From the NCBI RefSeq assembly GCF_027460265.1, contig NZ_JAPZBC010000001.1, positions 7,566,920 to 7,630,919 on the forward strand: a DNA stretch of 64,000 nucleotides, written 5' to 3'. Below the pieces are notes generated by a model, which made no database searches, was not told the origin of the DNA, and saw only the letters and a program-made list of their open reading frames with translations. Both the position numbers and the translations under genes were made by a program. The DNA comes from Streptomyces sp. WMMC940 (GTDB lineage Bacteria; Actinomycetota; Actinomycetes; Streptomycetales; Streptomycetaceae). Of this stretch, positions 20,844 through 31,761 are shown in pieces. Positions within the stretch are counted from its first letter, which is position 1. Every line of letters starts with the position of its first letter.

Positions 20844-23800
20844 ATGACCAGCTCAGAGGCAAAGCTTGTCGAAGCGCTGCGGGCTTCACTGATCGAGAAC
20901 GAGCGGCTGGAGAACGAGAACAAGAAGATCCGCGACAGCTTCACTGAACCCATCGCCATCGTGGGCATGGCGTGCCGGTTCCCCGGTGGTGTGTCGACAC
21001 CTGAAGAGTTGTGGGAGTTGATCGCGGATGGTCGTTCCGCAGTCGGCCCATTCCCCACCGACCGGGGCTGGGATCTTGAGAACTTGTACGACCCAGAGCT
21101 CGATCGCGCCGGCACGTCTTATGTAAGGGAAGGCGGGTTCCTGCACGACGCGGGCGAGTTCGACGCCGGCTTCTTCGGCATATCACAGAGCGAGACGCTG
21201 GTCATGGACCCGCAGCAGCGTCTGATGCTGGAGACGTCGTGGGAGGCGATCGAACGGGCGGGCATAGACCCGGCCGCTCTGCGTGGCAAGAACGTCGGCG
21301 TGTTCGCCGGCATGGGCGGGCACGATTACGCCTCCGGTTTCCACAGCGTCCCCGACGAGCTTGAGGGCTACCTGATGACCGGTGGCTTGGAGAGCGTCCT
21401 GTCGGGACGGGTTTCCTACACTCTCGGGTTTGAGGGGCCCGCGGTCACGATCGACACGGCCTGCTCGTCGTCCCTGGTAGCCCTGCACATGGCAGTGCAG
21501 TCCCTGCGTTCGGGCGAGTCGTCGTTGGCGCTGGCCGGGGGCTCCAGCCTGATGACCACTCCCGCCGGCATCGTGTTGGCCTCGCGTATGCGGAGTCTTG
21601 CGAAGGACGGCCGGTGCAAGGCGTTCGCGGCATCCGCGGATGGAACGAACAGTGCCGAGGGCGTGGGCGTCCTGCTGTTGGAGCGGGTTTCCGATGCCGT
21701 CCGTGACGGACATGAGATTCTCGGCGTCGTACGGGCCACCGCGGTGAACCAGGATGGCGCGTCCAACGGACTCACCGCGCCGAACGGGCCCTCGCAGCAG
21801 CGGGTGATCCGCCAGGCACTCGCTGCCGCTGGTCTGTCGTCCGCCGATGTCGATGTCGTCGAGGCGCACGGCACCGGAACCCCCCTGGGCGACCCGATCG
21901 AGGCACAGGCCCTGCTCGCCACCTATGGTCAGCGCCGTGACCCCGGACTGCCGCTGTGGCTCGGTTCGGTGAAGTCGAACATCGGACACGCGGGCCATGC
22001 GGCAGGCGTCGCTGGTGTGATCAAGATGGTGATGGCCATGCGGCATGGTGTGCTGCCGCAGACGTTGAACGTGGACGAGCCCACACCTCAGGTCGACTGG
22101 TCCGCTGGAGCGGTCGAGTTGCTGACCGAGGCGCACGAGTGGCCCGAGATCGGCCGTCCTCGTCGTGCGGGGGTCTCCGGCTTCGGTGCCAGCGGCACCA
22201 ACGCGCATGTCATCCTGGAGCAGGCGCCCGCGCAGACATCCGTGAACCCGTCCGACGAGAAGGCGCGAGTGTTGGGCGACAGGGTCGTGCCACTGGTCCT
22301 CTCGGCCCGAGGCGAGGCGGGTCTCGCCGGCCAGGCTCGGCGCTTTGGTTCGTTCCTGAGGCAGCGTCAGGAGCTGGACCTGCTTGACGTCGGCCGGTCG
22401 CTGGTGCAGAGCCGGGGACTTCTCCCCGACCGTGCGATCGTGCTCGCCGAGGACCGGGAAGAGGCGCTGACCGCACTGGACGCCGTGGCCGGCGGCGAGT
22501 CCGCGACCGGTGTCATCAAGGCAACGGCCGAGAGCGAAGTGGGCGGGAGTGTCTTTGTGTTCCCCGGTCAGGGCAGCCACTGGGCGGGCATGGGAAGGGA
22601 ACTGCTTGAGACGTCGCCCGTGTTCGCAACCCGCATGGCCGAGTGCGCCGAGGCGCTCGACCCGCTGACCGGCTGGTCGTTGCTCGATGTGGTGCGGCGG
22701 GTGGAGGGCACCCCGTCCCTTGACGACCTGGACGTCGTGCAGCCGGTGTCGTGGGCACTGATGCTGTCGCTTGCCGCGCTGTGGGAAGCGTGCGGGGTCG
22801 TCCCGGATGCGGTCGTGGGTCATTCCCAGGGCGAGATCGCCGCTGCCTGCTTCGCCGGTGCGCTGTCCCTTCCGGACGCCGCCCGTCTCGTGGTGCACCG
22901 GGCCAAGGCCATCCGAGCCGAGTTGTCGGGACGCGGAGGCATGGCGTCCCTCGTTGCCGGTGTCAAGGCCGTCTCCGTGCTGGTCGAGGAGTTGCCGGGT
23001 CTGGAGATCGCCGCAGTCAACGGACCCTCGTCAGTGGTCGTGTCCGGTGAACTGCCCGCCTTGGAAGAGCTGCTCGCCCGGTGCAGGACCGAGGGCATCC
23101 ACGCCCGCAGGATTCACGGGGCCAACGCCGCCGGACACTCCTCACAGATGGAGGTGCTGCGCGACTCTTTCCTTGAGGCATTTGCTGCGGTCTCCGGCGG
23201 GCCTTCGCGCGTGCCGCTGTACTCCACGGTGACCGGGCGACTCCAGGACACCACGGAGCTGGACGTTGAGTACTGGTATCGCAACCTGCGGCAGACCGTG
23301 CAGTTCGACCCGGCCATTCGGTCCCTGGCCGCTGATGGACATGGAGTGTTCATCGAGGTCAGCTCGCACCCTGTGCTGGCGTCGGGCGTCCAGGACGTGC
23401 TGGAGGAGCTTCAGGCACCCGCTGTCGTCACCGGGTCGCTGCACCGCGACGAGGGCGGCCCGCGCAGGTTCCTCGCCTCGCTGGCCCACCTGCACACGCA
23501 CGGCGTTCAGGTCAACTGGGAGGCCGTTCTCGGCCGCGGTACGGAGCGGCCCGTAGATCTGCCCACGTACGCCTTTCAGCGTCAGCGCTACTGGTTGGAC
23601 ACGGCAGACTCCGGTGGGGACGCGCCAGGTCTCGGTCTTGATGCGGCGGACCATCCCCTGCTCGGCGCGGTCACCGAGATCCCCGGCTCGGACGGTGTGC
23701 TGTTCACTTCCCGGCTGTCGCTGCGCACGCACCCCTGGCTCGCCGACCACGCGGCCGCCGGAATCGTCCTCGTGCCCGGAGCAGCCTTCGTGGAGCTCGC

Positions 23801-26162
23801 GGTCCGCGCCGGCGACGAGATCGGGTGCGGTCTGGTCGGCGAACTGGTCATCGAGCGCCCCCTGCTGCTGCCCGAGAGCGGCGGTGTCCAGGTACGTGTG
23901 TGGGTGGGGGAGCCGGACGAATCCCGCCACCGCACCGTCCAGGTTCACTCCCGCTGGGAGGAAGCCGGTCCGCGTGGGAGCTGGACCCGTCATGCCTCCG
24001 GACGCCTGGTGCCGGAGGAGGGTGGGGCCGATTTCGACCTCACCGAGTGGCCGCCGTCCGGTGCCACCGCCGTCGCCCCGGACGCACTCGCCTCCGCCTA
24101 CGACGGCATGGCAGAGGCGGGATACGGCTACGGTCCGGCGTTTCGGGGCCTGCGCGGGGCGTGGACGCGTGGCGAGGAGGTGTTCGCCGAGGTCTCACTG
24201 CCCGAGGCGGCAGGGAAGGGCGACGACTACGGGCTGCACCCGGCCCTCCTGGACGCGGCCATGCACGCCTGTGCCTTCAGCACCGGTATGGCCGGTGAGA
24301 GCCCGAAGCTGGCTCTGCCGTTTGTCTGGCGCGATGTCAGGCTGCACGCCGTCGGAACCTCCGCGCTGCGGGTTCACCTCACACCGCTCGCCCACGACAC
24401 GATCCGCTTGCGCCTGGCCGACGCCTTCGGCGCACCGGTGGCTGCCGTCGACTCGATGGTCTTGCGACCGGTGGTCCCGGAACTGCTGCGGGTCGGCTCA
24501 GGTGCGGCCAAGGAGCGGATGTTCCGTGTGGCCTGGGAGCCCGTCTCCGTCAGGAGCGTGCAGGACGAGCTGAACGTCGTACCCGTGACAACTGCCGAGG
24601 ACGTTCGTGCCGTGGCCGGAACGCCCCCCGGCATGTTCCTCCTCGATGTGGCCGGCGACGGACGTACGGACCCCGCCGCCGTCCGGGACCTCACCGGGCG
24701 AGTGCTGGAAGTCGTCCAGGCGTGGCTCGCGGAACCCGCCTTCCAGGACACTCCTCTCGTCGCTCTCACACAGGTCGGTGCGGTCGTCCAGGACGGGGAC
24801 CCGGCTCCCGATCCGGCCGTGGCAACGGCTGCCGGCTTGCTGCGTTCGGCACAGTCAGAGAACCCGGGCCGCATCATCCTGGTCGACACGGACGGCACGG
24901 AGGCGTCAGCCCGGCGCCTGCTCGATGTCCTCGCGTCCGGGCAACCTCAGGCGGCACTTCGCACAGGCGCGGTGACGGTGCCGAGGCTCGTCAAGGCTGC
25001 TCCCGCAGATGCCCATGGCCGTCCGCTGAACCCCGAGGGCACGGTCCTGATCACCGGCGGTACGGGCCGGCTGGGTCGTCTGGCGGCCAGGCACCTGGTT
25101 TCCCAGCACAAGATCAGAAACCTCGTCCTGGTCAGCCGGAGGGGACCGGACGCACCGGGCGCGGCCGAGTTGGAAGCCGAACTCGAGGAGCTCGGCGCGC
25201 TCGTCCGAGTCGTGGCGTGCGACGTGTCCGATCGAGACTCCATGGTCGCGCTTGTGGCCTCTGTTCCCGAGGACGCCCCCCTTACCGGTGTGATCCACAC
25301 AGCCGGCGCGCTGGATGACGGTGTGGTGACGTCCCTGACGCCCGAACAGCTCGATGCGGTGCTCCGTCCGAAGGCCGATGCGGCGCATATCCTGGATGAA
25401 CTCACGCGCGATCTCGACCTCGCGGCCTTCGTCGTGTACTCCTCCCTTTCGGGGATCTTCGGTTCAGCGGGTCAGGGCAACTACGCTGCCGCGAACTCCT
25501 ACCTCGACGCGCTGGCTGTACGCCGTCGTGCTTCCGGATTGCCGGCGACCTCACTGGTGTGGGGATGGTGGGGGCAGGGGTCGGGCATGCTGGACAAGCT
25601 CGCTGAGGACGACCTGAAGCGTTTCGACCGATGGAACAGCGCCGAACTCACGGTGCAAGAGGGCATGGAGCTGTTCGACCTCGCGCTGCTGGACCGTGAT
25701 GCTGTTCAGGTCCTGGCGAAGATCGAACTCGAAGCGATCTGGGACCAGGCCGATTCCGCCTCCGTCCCCCCGCTGCTGCGCGGCCTCATCCGCGTCAGTC
25801 GGCGGCCCGCCCGTGACGGGGCGTCCGGGGCCGACAAGCTGGCAGACCGGCTGGCCCAGGCGTCCCCGGACCAGCGAGGAAAGATCCTGGTCGACCTCGT
25901 CCAGCGCGAGGTCGTCACGATCCTCGGCTACGTGTCCGCGGACGAAATCGGACCGGACCTTTCCTTCTTCGACATCGGTTTCGACTCTCTGACCGCCATC
26001 GAATTCAGGAACCGGCTGTCGGCGCTCACCGGCGTCCGCATCCCCGCCACCTTCGCCTTCGAGTTCCCCACCGCGGAACTGGCCGCCGAGCAGCTGCTGG
26101 AACGCCTCGAACCCCACGCGGGCTCGCCGGACACTTCACGCACGGTGCGCGGGGATCAATGA
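20844..26162 (+). CDS. Type I polyketide synthase, terminal module with divergent AT (ethylmalonyl or bulkier extender predicted)
   Basis: 1772 residues from ATG 20844 with GGAG at 20833. Docking coiled coil 1-34; KS Cys207. The AT has Ser661 in GHSQG, but the position equivalent to YASH reads AAGH (762-765). YASH indicates methylmalonyl and HAFH malonyl, while xAGH-type motifs occur in ATs for ethylmalonyl-CoA and larger extenders. The AT also starts GQGSHW rather than GQGSQW as in the four upstream ATs, so it is of separate lineage. The DH is intact (His969, HxxxGxxxxP, YGYGPAF). The KR (from 1400) has LDD and Tyr1547. The ACP serine is 1715. The protein ends about 30 residues after the ACP, with no docking domain and no thioesterase, as expected for the last ansamycin module, which hands its chain to the amide synthase encoded 97 nt downstream. 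Confidence 0.96.
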   Translation: MTSSEAKLVEALRASLIENERLENENKKIRDSFTEPIAIVGMACRFPGGVSTPEELWELIADGRSAVGPFPTDRGWDLENLYDPELDRAGTSYVREGGFLHDAGEFDAGFFGISQSETLVMDPQQRLMLETSWEAIERAGIDPAALRGKNVGVFAGMGGHDYASGFHSVPDELEGYLMTGGLESVLSGRVSYTLGFEGPAVTIDTACSSSLVALHMAVQSLRSGESSLALAGGSSLMTTPAGIVLASRMRSLAKDGRCKAFAASADGTNSAEGVGVLLLERVSDAVRDGHEILGVVRATAVNQDGASNGLTAPNGPSQQRVIRQALAAAGLSSADVDVVEAHGTGTPLGDPIEAQALLATYGQRRDPGLPLWLGSVKSNIGHAGHAAGVAGVIKMVMAMRHGVLPQTLNVDEPTPQVDWSAGAVELLTEAHEWPEIGRPRRAGVSGFGASGTNAHVILEQAPAQTSVNPSDEKARVLGDRVVPLVLSARGEAGLAGQARRFGSFLRQRQELDLLDVGRSLVQSRGLLPDRAIVLAEDREEALTALDAVAGGESATGVIKATAESEVGGSVFVFPGQGSHWAGMGRELLETSPVFATRMAECAEALDPLTGWSLLDVVRRVEGTPSLDDLDVVQPVSWALMLSLAALWEACGVVPDAVVGHSQGEIAAACFAGALSLPDAARLVVHRAKAIRAELSGRGGMASLVAGVKAVSVLVEELPGLEIAAVNGPSSVVVSGELPALEELLARCRTEGIHARRIHGANAAGHSSQMEVLRDSFLEAFAAVSGGPSRVPLYSTVTGRLQDTTELDVEYWYRNLRQTVQFDPAIRSLAADGHGVFIEVSSHPVLASGVQDVLEELQAPAVVTGSLHRDEGGPRRFLASLAHLHTHGVQVNWEAVLGRGTERPVDLPTYAFQRQRYWLDTADSGGDAPGLGLDAADHPLLGAVTEIPGSDGVLFTSRLSLRTHPWLADHAAAGIVLVPGAAFVELAVRAGDEIGCGLVGELVIERPLLLPESGGVQVRVWVGEPDESRHRTVQVHSRWEEAGPRGSWTRHASGRLVPEEGGADFDLTEWPPSGATAVAPDALASAYDGMAEAGYGYGPAFRGLRGAWTRGEEVFAEVSLPEAAGKGDDYGLHPALLDAAMHACAFSTGMAGESPKLALPFVWRDVRLHAVGTSALRVHLTPLAHDTIRLRLADAFGAPVAAVDSMVLRPVVPELLRVGSGAAKERMFRVAWEPVSVRSVQDELNVVPVTTAEDVRAVAGTPPGMFLLDVAGDGRTDPAAVRDLTGRVLEVVQAWLAEPAFQDTPLVALTQVGAVVQDGDPAPDPAVATAAGLLRSAQSENPGRIILVDTDGTEASARRLLDVLASGQPQAALRTGAVTVPRLVKAAPADAHGRPLNPEGTVLITGGTGRLGRLAARHLVSQHKIRNLVLVSRRGPDAPGAAELEAELEELGALVRVVACDVSDRDSMVALVASVPEDAPLTGVIHTAGALDDGVVTSLTPEQLDAVLRPKADAAHILDELTRDLDLAAFVVYSSLSGIFGSAGQGNYAAANSYLDALAVRRRASGLPATSLVWGWWGQGSGMLDKLAEDDLKRFDRWNSAELTVQEGMELFDLALLDRDAVQVLAKIELEAIWDQADSASVPPLLRGLIRVSRRPARDGASGADKLADRLAQASPDQRGKILVDLVQREVVTILGYVSADEIGPDLSFFDIGFDSLTAIEFRNRLSALTGVRIPATFAFEFPTAELAAEQLLERLEPHAGSPDTSRTVRGDQ

Positions 26163-26259
26163 CCGCCTCGTCTCCCTGCCGGATGACGGGACCAGCGCAC
26201 CGGTCACCGACCTACCCCCTGCGCCGCTCGCCGACGACGAACACTCAAGGAGATAAAGC

Positions 26260-27027
26260 ATGTTCGACAAGGACAAGTATCTGGAGCACCTCGGCTTCTC
26301 GGGAACGCCCGACGCGAGCCTGGCGACCCTGCGGAAGATCCACCGCGAGCACCAGATGCGGATCCCCTACGACAGTGGTTACGCCCTGGACCTGAACAAC
26401 AGTGGTGACGCCCTCGGCCTGGCCCAGGAGCAGTTCGACCTTGACGCGGCCTTCGAGACGATCGTGCTCAGCGGCCGGGGCGGCATCTGCGTCGAACTGA
26501 ACTTCATGTTCCATCGGCTCCTCGTCGAGTTGGGCTTCGAGGTGCAGGTGCTGGCCGCGGCGACCGTCCTGCCGGGGGGAGTGTGGGGCCCTGACATCGA
26601 GCACATGGTCATGCGCGTCACCATCGACGGCGAGGACTGGCTGGCCGATGCGGGGCACGCGGGCATCTCCATCGTGGAGCCGCTGCCGTTCTCCGGAGAG
26701 ACCGTGGTCCAGGACGGCATCGAGTTCCGGCTGACCCGTCGGGAGCAGCACTACTTCCTTGAGTACAAGACCCGCGCCAAAGACTGGCGCGACTCCTACC
26801 GCTTCCTGCCGCAGACACGTACCACCGCGGACTGGGCCCGCTGGCGCGACGCCCTGCCGTTGGAAGAGCTGGAGTCGCACCCGCGGCGCCGTCGGCGGGT
26901 CATCGACAGCGGGCAGGTCACGCTCACCGCGAACCTCTTCGTATCCGTTGAGGACGGCCAGGAGAGGCTTCGTCTCATCCGGGACGAGAACGAGCTCGAA
27001 AAGATCGTCAGCACCTACTGGGGCTGA
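26260..27027 (+). CDS. rifF: Ansamycin amide synthase (RifF-type, arylamine N-acetyltransferase fold)
   Basis: 255 residues from ATG 26260, preceded by AAGGAGA at 26248. It belongs to the arylamine N-acetyltransferase family, whose ansamycin members release the finished polyketide from the last ACP by forming the macrolactam with the AHBA-derived amine. The catalytic triad is visible: Cys77 in RGGICVEL, His115 in EHMVMRV and Asp130 in WLADAGHAG. The Asp context differs from that of ordinary NATs. Its position immediately after the thioesterase-less terminal PKS subunit, and before the AHBA genes, is the same as in the rifamycin cluster. Confidence 0.95.
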   Translation: MFDKDKYLEHLGFSGTPDASLATLRKIHREHQMRIPYDSGYALDLNNSGDALGLAQEQFDLDAAFETIVLSGRGGICVELNFMFHRLLVELGFEVQVLAAATVLPGGVWGPDIEHMVMRVTIDGEDWLADAGHAGISIVEPLPFSGETVVQDGIEFRLTRREQHYFLEYKTRAKDWRDSYRFLPQTRTTADWARWRDALPLEELESHPRRRRRVIDSGQVTLTANLFVSVEDGQERLRLIRDENELEKIVSTYWG

Positions 27028-27090
27028 GCGCCTGGCGGGGTGGCCGCCGCCCGGCGTGTCACCGGCTTCCACAGGACAGAGTGAGGCGGA

Positions 27091-28161
27091 GTGAGAGAAC
27101 AGATACCGGTCTGCATCGGCGAACGTTCCTACGCTGTGGTGATCGGCCCTGGGGCGCGTGCCATGCTGGCCGAAGTGATCCAGCGCCTCGGCGCCCGGCG
27201 GGTCGCGGTCGTGTCGGCCCGGCCCGCGGAATGGGTGCCTGACACCGGAGTGGAGACCGTGCTGCTGCCCGCTCGGGACGGTGAGCCGGACAAGAACCTC
27301 GCCACCGTCGAGGCCCTGTGCGCGGAGTTCGTACGCTTCGGCCTCACACGCACCGACGCGGTCGTCTCCTGCGGGGGCGGCACCACCACCGATGTCGTCG
27401 GCCTGGCCGCCGCCCTGTACCACCGGGGCGTGCCGGTGGTCCATCTGCCGACCACACTGCTGGCCCAGGTCGACGCGAGTGTCGGCGGCAAGACGGCGGT
27501 CAACCTGCCCTCCGGCAAGAACCTGGTGGGCGCCTACTGGCAGCCCGCCGCCGTACTGTGCGACACCGACTACCTGTCCACCCTTCCCCGGCGTGAGATG
27601 CTCAACGGCCTGGGTGAGATCGCCCGCTGCCACTTCATCGGTGCGGGTGACCTGCGCGGGCTCGGCCTCGCGGAGCGCATCGCGGCCAGTGTGAGGCTGA
27701 AGGCCGGCGTCGTCTCGGCCGACGAGCGGGACACCGGTCTGCGACACATCCTCAACTACGGGCACACCCTGGGCCACGCCCTGGAGGTGGCCGGCGGCTT
27801 CGCGCTCCGGCACGGCGAGGCCGTCGCGATCGGCACGGTCTTCGCGGGCCTGCTCGCCGGGGCCCTGGACCGGATCGGTCCCGGGCGAGTGGCGGAGCAC
27901 CGGGAGGTCGTCGAGTTCTACGGCCTGCCCACCGCGCTGCCCGAGAGGATCGAGACGGCCGAGCTGATCCGCCTGATGCGCCGGGACAAGAAGGCGCTCA
28001 CCGGCCTCGCCTTCGTCCTCGACGGGCCCGGGGGAGCGGAGCTGGTCCACGACGTGTCCGAACAGGTCGTCGCCGAGGTCCTGGAGCGCATGCCACGGCA
28101 GCCACTCGGGCAACTCGTCGAGCCGGCGGGCTTCCAGGGAACGGGAGCCCCGCTGCCATGA
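27091..28161 (+). CDS. rifG: AminoDHQ synthase (3-dehydroquinate synthase family, RifG-like)
   Basis: 356 residues from GTG 27091 with GAGGCGGA upstream. It is of the dehydroquinate synthase family, with a nucleotide-binding GGGTTTDVVG (95-104), the segment VDASVGGKTAVNLPSGKN (127-144), and the metal-ligand region containing GHTLGHALE and RHGEAVAIG. In the aminoshikimate pathway it cyclises aminoDAHP to 5-amino-5-deoxy-3-dehydroquinate. Its stop overlaps the next start in ATGA (28158-28161), so it is translationally coupled to the aminoDAHP synthase. A primary-metabolism aroB is unlikely because the neighbours form a complete AHBA set in rif order. Confidence 0.93.
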   Translation: MREQIPVCIGERSYAVVIGPGARAMLAEVIQRLGARRVAVVSARPAEWVPDTGVETVLLPARDGEPDKNLATVEALCAEFVRFGLTRTDAVVSCGGGTTTDVVGLAAALYHRGVPVVHLPTTLLAQVDASVGGKTAVNLPSGKNLVGAYWQPAAVLCDTDYLSTLPRREMLNGLGEIARCHFIGAGDLRGLGLAERIAASVRLKAGVVSADERDTGLRHILNYGHTLGHALEVAGGFALRHGEAVAIGTVFAGLLAGALDRIGPGRVAEHREVVEFYGLPTALPERIETAELIRLMRRDKKALTGLAFVLDGPGGAELVHDVSEQVVAEVLERMPRQPLGQLVEPAGFQGTGAPLP

Positions 28162-29564
28162 CGCGCACATCAGAGGCAGCGCACGGCGAGGTCCGGGGCA
28201 GGGACACGCGGGAGCCGAGGCTCACGGACCGCCTCGCCGCGGCCCTGGACAGACCCGCGGCGCAGCAGCCCGAGTGGCCGGACCCGGCCCGGGCCCGGGC
28301 AGTGGTGGAACTGCTGCGCACCGCGCCCCCGATCGTGGCCGAGTCCGAGACGGCACAGCTCTCCGAGCAGCTCGCGGCGGTCGCCCGCGGCGAGGCATTC
28401 CTGCTGCAGAGCGGGGACTGCGCGGAAACCTTCGCCGAGACCACCGAATCGCACCTGCGAGCCAACCTCGGTCTCCTGAAGCGTATGTCGCGGCTTCTTG
28501 CCGACGCCTCCGGGCTGCCGGTGGTTCCCCTCGCCCGTATGGCCGGACAGTACGCGAAGCCGCGCTCACGGTCCGTCGACGCGGACGGCTTGCCGGTCTA
28601 CCGGGGTGACATGGTCAACTCCGCCGAACGCACCCTTGCCGCACGCACGTGTGACCCGGACAGGATGCTGCGCGCCCACGGGCACGCGGCTCGCGCGATG
28701 ACGTTCGCCCGCCGGGCGTACGCACAGGAGCAGGCGGACCCGCTCACCGGCCTCCCCTCGTACCTGCAAGGCACCTCCGGCGGCGGCCGCTTCGTCCGCG
28801 CCGCCAAAGAGATCGGCCGCGATCCGGGCCCGAGCAGCGAACAGATCTATGTGGGCCACGAGATGCTCTTGCTCGACTACGAATGCGCCCCGCTCCACAC
28901 CGCCGGGTTCACCATCGGTCCGGGACCACGGCTCGTCAGCCCACTCGCACACTTCCTGTGGATCGGCGAGCGCACGCGAGGCCTCGGCGACGCGCACCTC
29001 GCCGTCGCCGAACTGCTCGCCAACCCCATCGGGGTGAAGATCGGCCCCAGCGCAACCCCGGAAGAAGCCGTCGAGTACGTCCGCAGGCCGGACCCCCATG
29101 CCACGCCCGGGCGGCTGACGCTGGTCAGCAGGATGGGCCATTCCCAGGTCCGCGAGGTACTGCCGCCGATCGTGGAGAAGGTCACCGCCACCGGCCACCA
29201 GGTGGTGTGGCAGTGCGACGCGATGCACGGCAACTCCCGCACGACGCCGGACGGCCGCAAGACCCGCCACTTCGACGACATCGTCGCGGAGATCATCGGC
29301 TTCTTCGACGTCCACCGCGCCCTCGGCACCCACCCCGGCGGCCTCCACCCGGAGGCGACCGGCGAGGACGTCACCGAGTGCCTGGGCGGGGCCCGCGGCC
29401 TCGATGAGGCTGACCTGCCGGCCCGCTACCGTACCGCCTGCGACCCTCGCCTGAATGAGGAACAGTCCATGGAACTGGCCTTCACCGTCGCCGACTTGCT
29501 CGCAGAGGCCCTCCGGCCGGCTGCCCAGCAGGTCACCTCTGCCGGCCCCGGGAACCCGCGATGA
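28158..29564 (+). CDS. rifH: AminoDAHP synthase (class II DAHP synthase family, RifH-like)
   Basis: 468 residues, ATG 28158 overlapping the previous stop. It is a class II (plant-type) DAHP synthase: LLQSGDCAETF near residues 82-92, RMAGQYAKPRS, YRGDMVNS, a metal-ligand GHEM segment, GVKIGPSATPEE and WQCDAMHGN. The length is typical of the family. In AHBA synthesis it condenses phosphoenolpyruvate with the imino/aminotetrose derived from kanosamine 6-phosphate to give 3,4-dideoxy-4-amino-DAHP. It ends in an ATGA overlap (29561-29564) with the following dehydrogenase gene. Confidence 0.94.
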   Translation: MTRTSEAAHGEVRGRDTREPRLTDRLAAALDRPAAQQPEWPDPARARAVVELLRTAPPIVAESETAQLSEQLAAVARGEAFLLQSGDCAETFAETTESHLRANLGLLKRMSRLLADASGLPVVPLARMAGQYAKPRSRSVDADGLPVYRGDMVNSAERTLAARTCDPDRMLRAHGHAARAMTFARRAYAQEQADPLTGLPSYLQGTSGGGRFVRAAKEIGRDPGPSSEQIYVGHEMLLLDYECAPLHTAGFTIGPGPRLVSPLAHFLWIGERTRGLGDAHLAVAELLANPIGVKIGPSATPEEAVEYVRRPDPHATPGRLTLVSRMGHSQVREVLPPIVEKVTATGHQVVWQCDAMHGNSRTTPDGRKTRHFDDIVAEIIGFFDVHRALGTHPGGLHPEATGEDVTECLGGARGLDEADLPARYRTACDPRLNEEQSMELAFTVADLLAEALRPAAQQVTSAGPGNPR

Positions 29565-30394
29565 CCGACACCGCCGTTCCGCCGCGGATCCCGATCAGCG
29601 GCACCACCCGCTTGTACGCGGTGATCGGCGACCCCGTCGAGCAGGTCCAGTCTCCCGGCCTGCTCAACCCGCTCTTCGCCGAACAGGGCGTCGACGCAGT
29701 GCTGGTGCCGGTGAAGGTCCACCCTGGCGATCTGGAACGGGTCGTACGCGGCCTGCAGCGGATCGGTAACCTCGACGGCATCTTCGTCACCGTCCCGCAC
29801 AAGGCGGACGCCGCCCGGCTCGCCGACCGGCAAAGCCGTACCGTCAAGATCGCCGGAACGGCCAACGTGCTGCGCCGCGAGACCGACGGCAGTTGGCTCG
29901 CTGAGAACTTCGACGGTTCCGGTTTCGTGACCGGCCTCGCCCGCGCCGGGCATGAGGTACGAGGCAAGCGGGTCGCGCTCGCCGGGGCCGGCGGGGCGGG
30001 TAGCGCCATCGCGTGCGCGCTGCTGACGGCCGGCGCGGACCGGATCGCCGTGACCGACCCGGACCTGCCCAAGCTCGACACGCTGGTCGATCGACTCGCC
30101 ACGTACTGGCCCGGCCGAATCCACGCCGCCGCCGAACTGCCCCTGTATGAAAGCGATCTCGCGGTCAACGCGACCCCGCTCGGACTGCGATCAGGCGACC
30201 CACTGCCGTTCGCGCCCGAAGGCCTCCCGCCCGCGGCGGTGGTGGGCGACATCATCATGAAACCCCACGAGACGCCCCTGCTGCGGCAGGCCGCCGCCCT
30301 CGGCCACCACGTCCACCACGGCATCCACATGCTGAACGGTCAAGTGGAGTCCTACTGCGAGTTCTTCGGCCTGAGCGCACCCAGGACCGGCTGA
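29561..30394 (+). CDS. rifI: Aminoquinate/shikimate dehydrogenase family protein (RifI-like)
   Basis: 277 residues, coupled to rifH by ATGA. It is of the shikimate dehydrogenase family: an N-terminal substrate domain (YAVIGDPVEQVQSP), the catalytic-lysine region in VTVPHKADAA, an NAD(P)-binding AGAGGAGSAIA, and the conserved NATPLGL. In the rifamycin cluster the counterpart RifI acts as an aminoquinate/quinate/shikimate dehydrogenase and is not required for AHBA formation; it may divert or salvage aminoshikimate intermediates. A 206-bp spacer follows before the AHBA synthase gene, the first real gap in the F-G-H-I run and a possible internal promoter region. Confidence 0.9.
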   Translation: MTDTAVPPRIPISGTTRLYAVIGDPVEQVQSPGLLNPLFAEQGVDAVLVPVKVHPGDLERVVRGLQRIGNLDGIFVTVPHKADAARLADRQSRTVKIAGTANVLRRETDGSWLAENFDGSGFVTGLARAGHEVRGKRVALAGAGGAGSAIACALLTAGADRIAVTDPDLPKLDTLVDRLATYWPGRIHAAAELPLYESDLAVNATPLGLRSGDPLPFAPEGLPPAAVVGDIIMKPHETPLLRQAAALGHHVHHGIHMLNGQVESYCEFFGLSAPRTG

Positions 30395-30600
30395 CGCACA
30401 CACCCGCCGGCCGACCCTCGCCCTGACAGACGGCTACCAGACCGGGGGATGTGGGGTGGTGAGCGCGGTGCCTACCGTGAAAGTCGCACTCCTGGGTCTG
30501 ATCCTCGACGTGGAACCTGCGGTCGGCCGCGTGCCCCGCCGCCTCATGCCGTGCGTCGGCCATCGGCCGAGAAATGTCCGAAGTGGAGATTTGGAGATAC

Positions 30601-31761
30601 ATGAACGCGCGACCGGCACCAGAGTTTCCCTCCTGGCCGCAGTACGGCGACGGCGAGCGCACCGGCCTGATCCGGGCCCTGGAGCAGGGGCAGTGGTGGC
30701 GCATGGGCGGGTCGGAGGTGGACTCCTTCGAGAGTGAGTTCGCCGACTTCCACGGCGCCGCGCATGCTTTGGCCGTCACCAACGGCACCCATGCCCTGGA
30801 GCTGGCCCTTCAGTGTCTGGGGGTCGGTCCGGGCACGGAGGTCATCGTGCCGGCCTTCACTTTCATCTCCTCGTCCCAGGCCGCTCAGCGGCTCGGCGCG
30901 GTCGCCGTCCCCGTCGACGTCGATCTCGACACGTACAACATCGACGTGGCTGCCGCGGCGGCCGCCGTCACCCCTCGCACCAGGGTGATCATGCCCGTGC
31001 ACATGGCGGGGCTCATCGCTGACATGGACGCGCTCGACAAGCTCTCCGCGGACACCGGCGTGCCCGTGCTGCAGGACGCCGCCCACGCGCACGGTGCCCG
31101 CTGGCAGGGCAAGCGGGTGGGCGAGTTGGGTACGGTCGCCACGTTCAGCTTCCAGAACGGCAAGCTGATGACCGCCGGCGAGGGTGGTGCCCTGCTGTTC
31201 CCCGACGAGGAGACGTACGAGGCCGCCTTCCTGCGGCACAGCTGTGGTCGGCCGCGCACCGACCGCCACTACATGCACCAGACCGCCGGCACCAACATGC
31301 GGCTCAACGAGTTCTCCGCGTCCGTGCTCCGCGCCCAGCTGAGCCGCCTCGACGCCCAGCTCACGCTGCGCGATGAGCGCTGGACACTGCTGTCCCGGCT
31401 GCTCGGCGAAATCGACGGCGTCGTACCCCAGGGGGGCGATGCGCGCGCCGACCGGAACTCTCACTACATGGCCATGTTCCGGATCCCCGGCATCTCCGAG
31501 GAGGGCCGCAACGCCCTCGTCGACACGCTCGTCGCGTCCGGGCTGCCTGCCTTCGCCGCCTTCCGGGCGATCTACCGCACCGACGCGTTCTGGGAGACGG
31601 CCGCGCCCGACACCACCGTCGAGAAGCTCGCCGAAACCTGCCCGCACACGGAGGCGATCAGCACCGACTGCATCTGGCTGCACCACCGGGTGCTGCTCGC
31701 CTCCGAGGAAGCCCTCCACACCACGGCCGAGATCATCGCCGACGCGGTGGCCTCACGATGA
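30601..31761 (+). CDS. rifK: 3-amino-5-hydroxybenzoate (AHBA) synthase (RifK-like, PLP-dependent)
   Basis: 386 residues from ATG 30601 with GGAG at 30593. An upstream in-frame ATG (30574) would add nine residues but has no ribosome-binding site and does not match the family start (MNAR). It is a DegT/DnrJ/EryC1-type PLP enzyme: the PLP lysine is Lys188 in FQNGKLMTAGEGG, the same position as in RifK. Other conserved elements are AVTNGTHALELAL, PAFTFISSSQAAQ and LQDAAHAHGARW. It dehydrates and aromatises aminoDHS to AHBA, and with RifL it also performs the transamination that makes UDP-kanosamine. It is the diagnostic gene of an ansamycin or AHBA-type cluster. Its stop overlaps the next start in ATGA. 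Confidence 0.97.
   Translation: MNARPAPEFPSWPQYGDGERTGLIRALEQGQWWRMGGSEVDSFESEFADFHGAAHALAVTNGTHALELALQCLGVGPGTEVIVPAFTFISSSQAAQRLGAVAVPVDVDLDTYNIDVAAAAAAVTPRTRVIMPVHMAGLIADMDALDKLSADTGVPVLQDAAHAHGARWQGKRVGELGTVATFSFQNGKLMTAGEGGALLFPDEETYEAAFLRHSCGRPRTDRHYMHQTAGTNMRLNEFSASVLRAQLSRLDAQLTLRDERWTLLSRLLGEIDGVVPQGGDARADRNSHYMAMFRIPGISEEGRNALVDTLVASGLPAFAAFRAIYRTDAFWETAAPDTTVEKLAETCPHTEAISTDCIWLHHRVLLASEEALHTTAEIIADAVASR

Noticed and set aside
30574..30600. Upstream ATG for the AHBA synthase
   Set aside because: No ribosome-binding site; ATG 30601 matches the family start and has GGAG before it.
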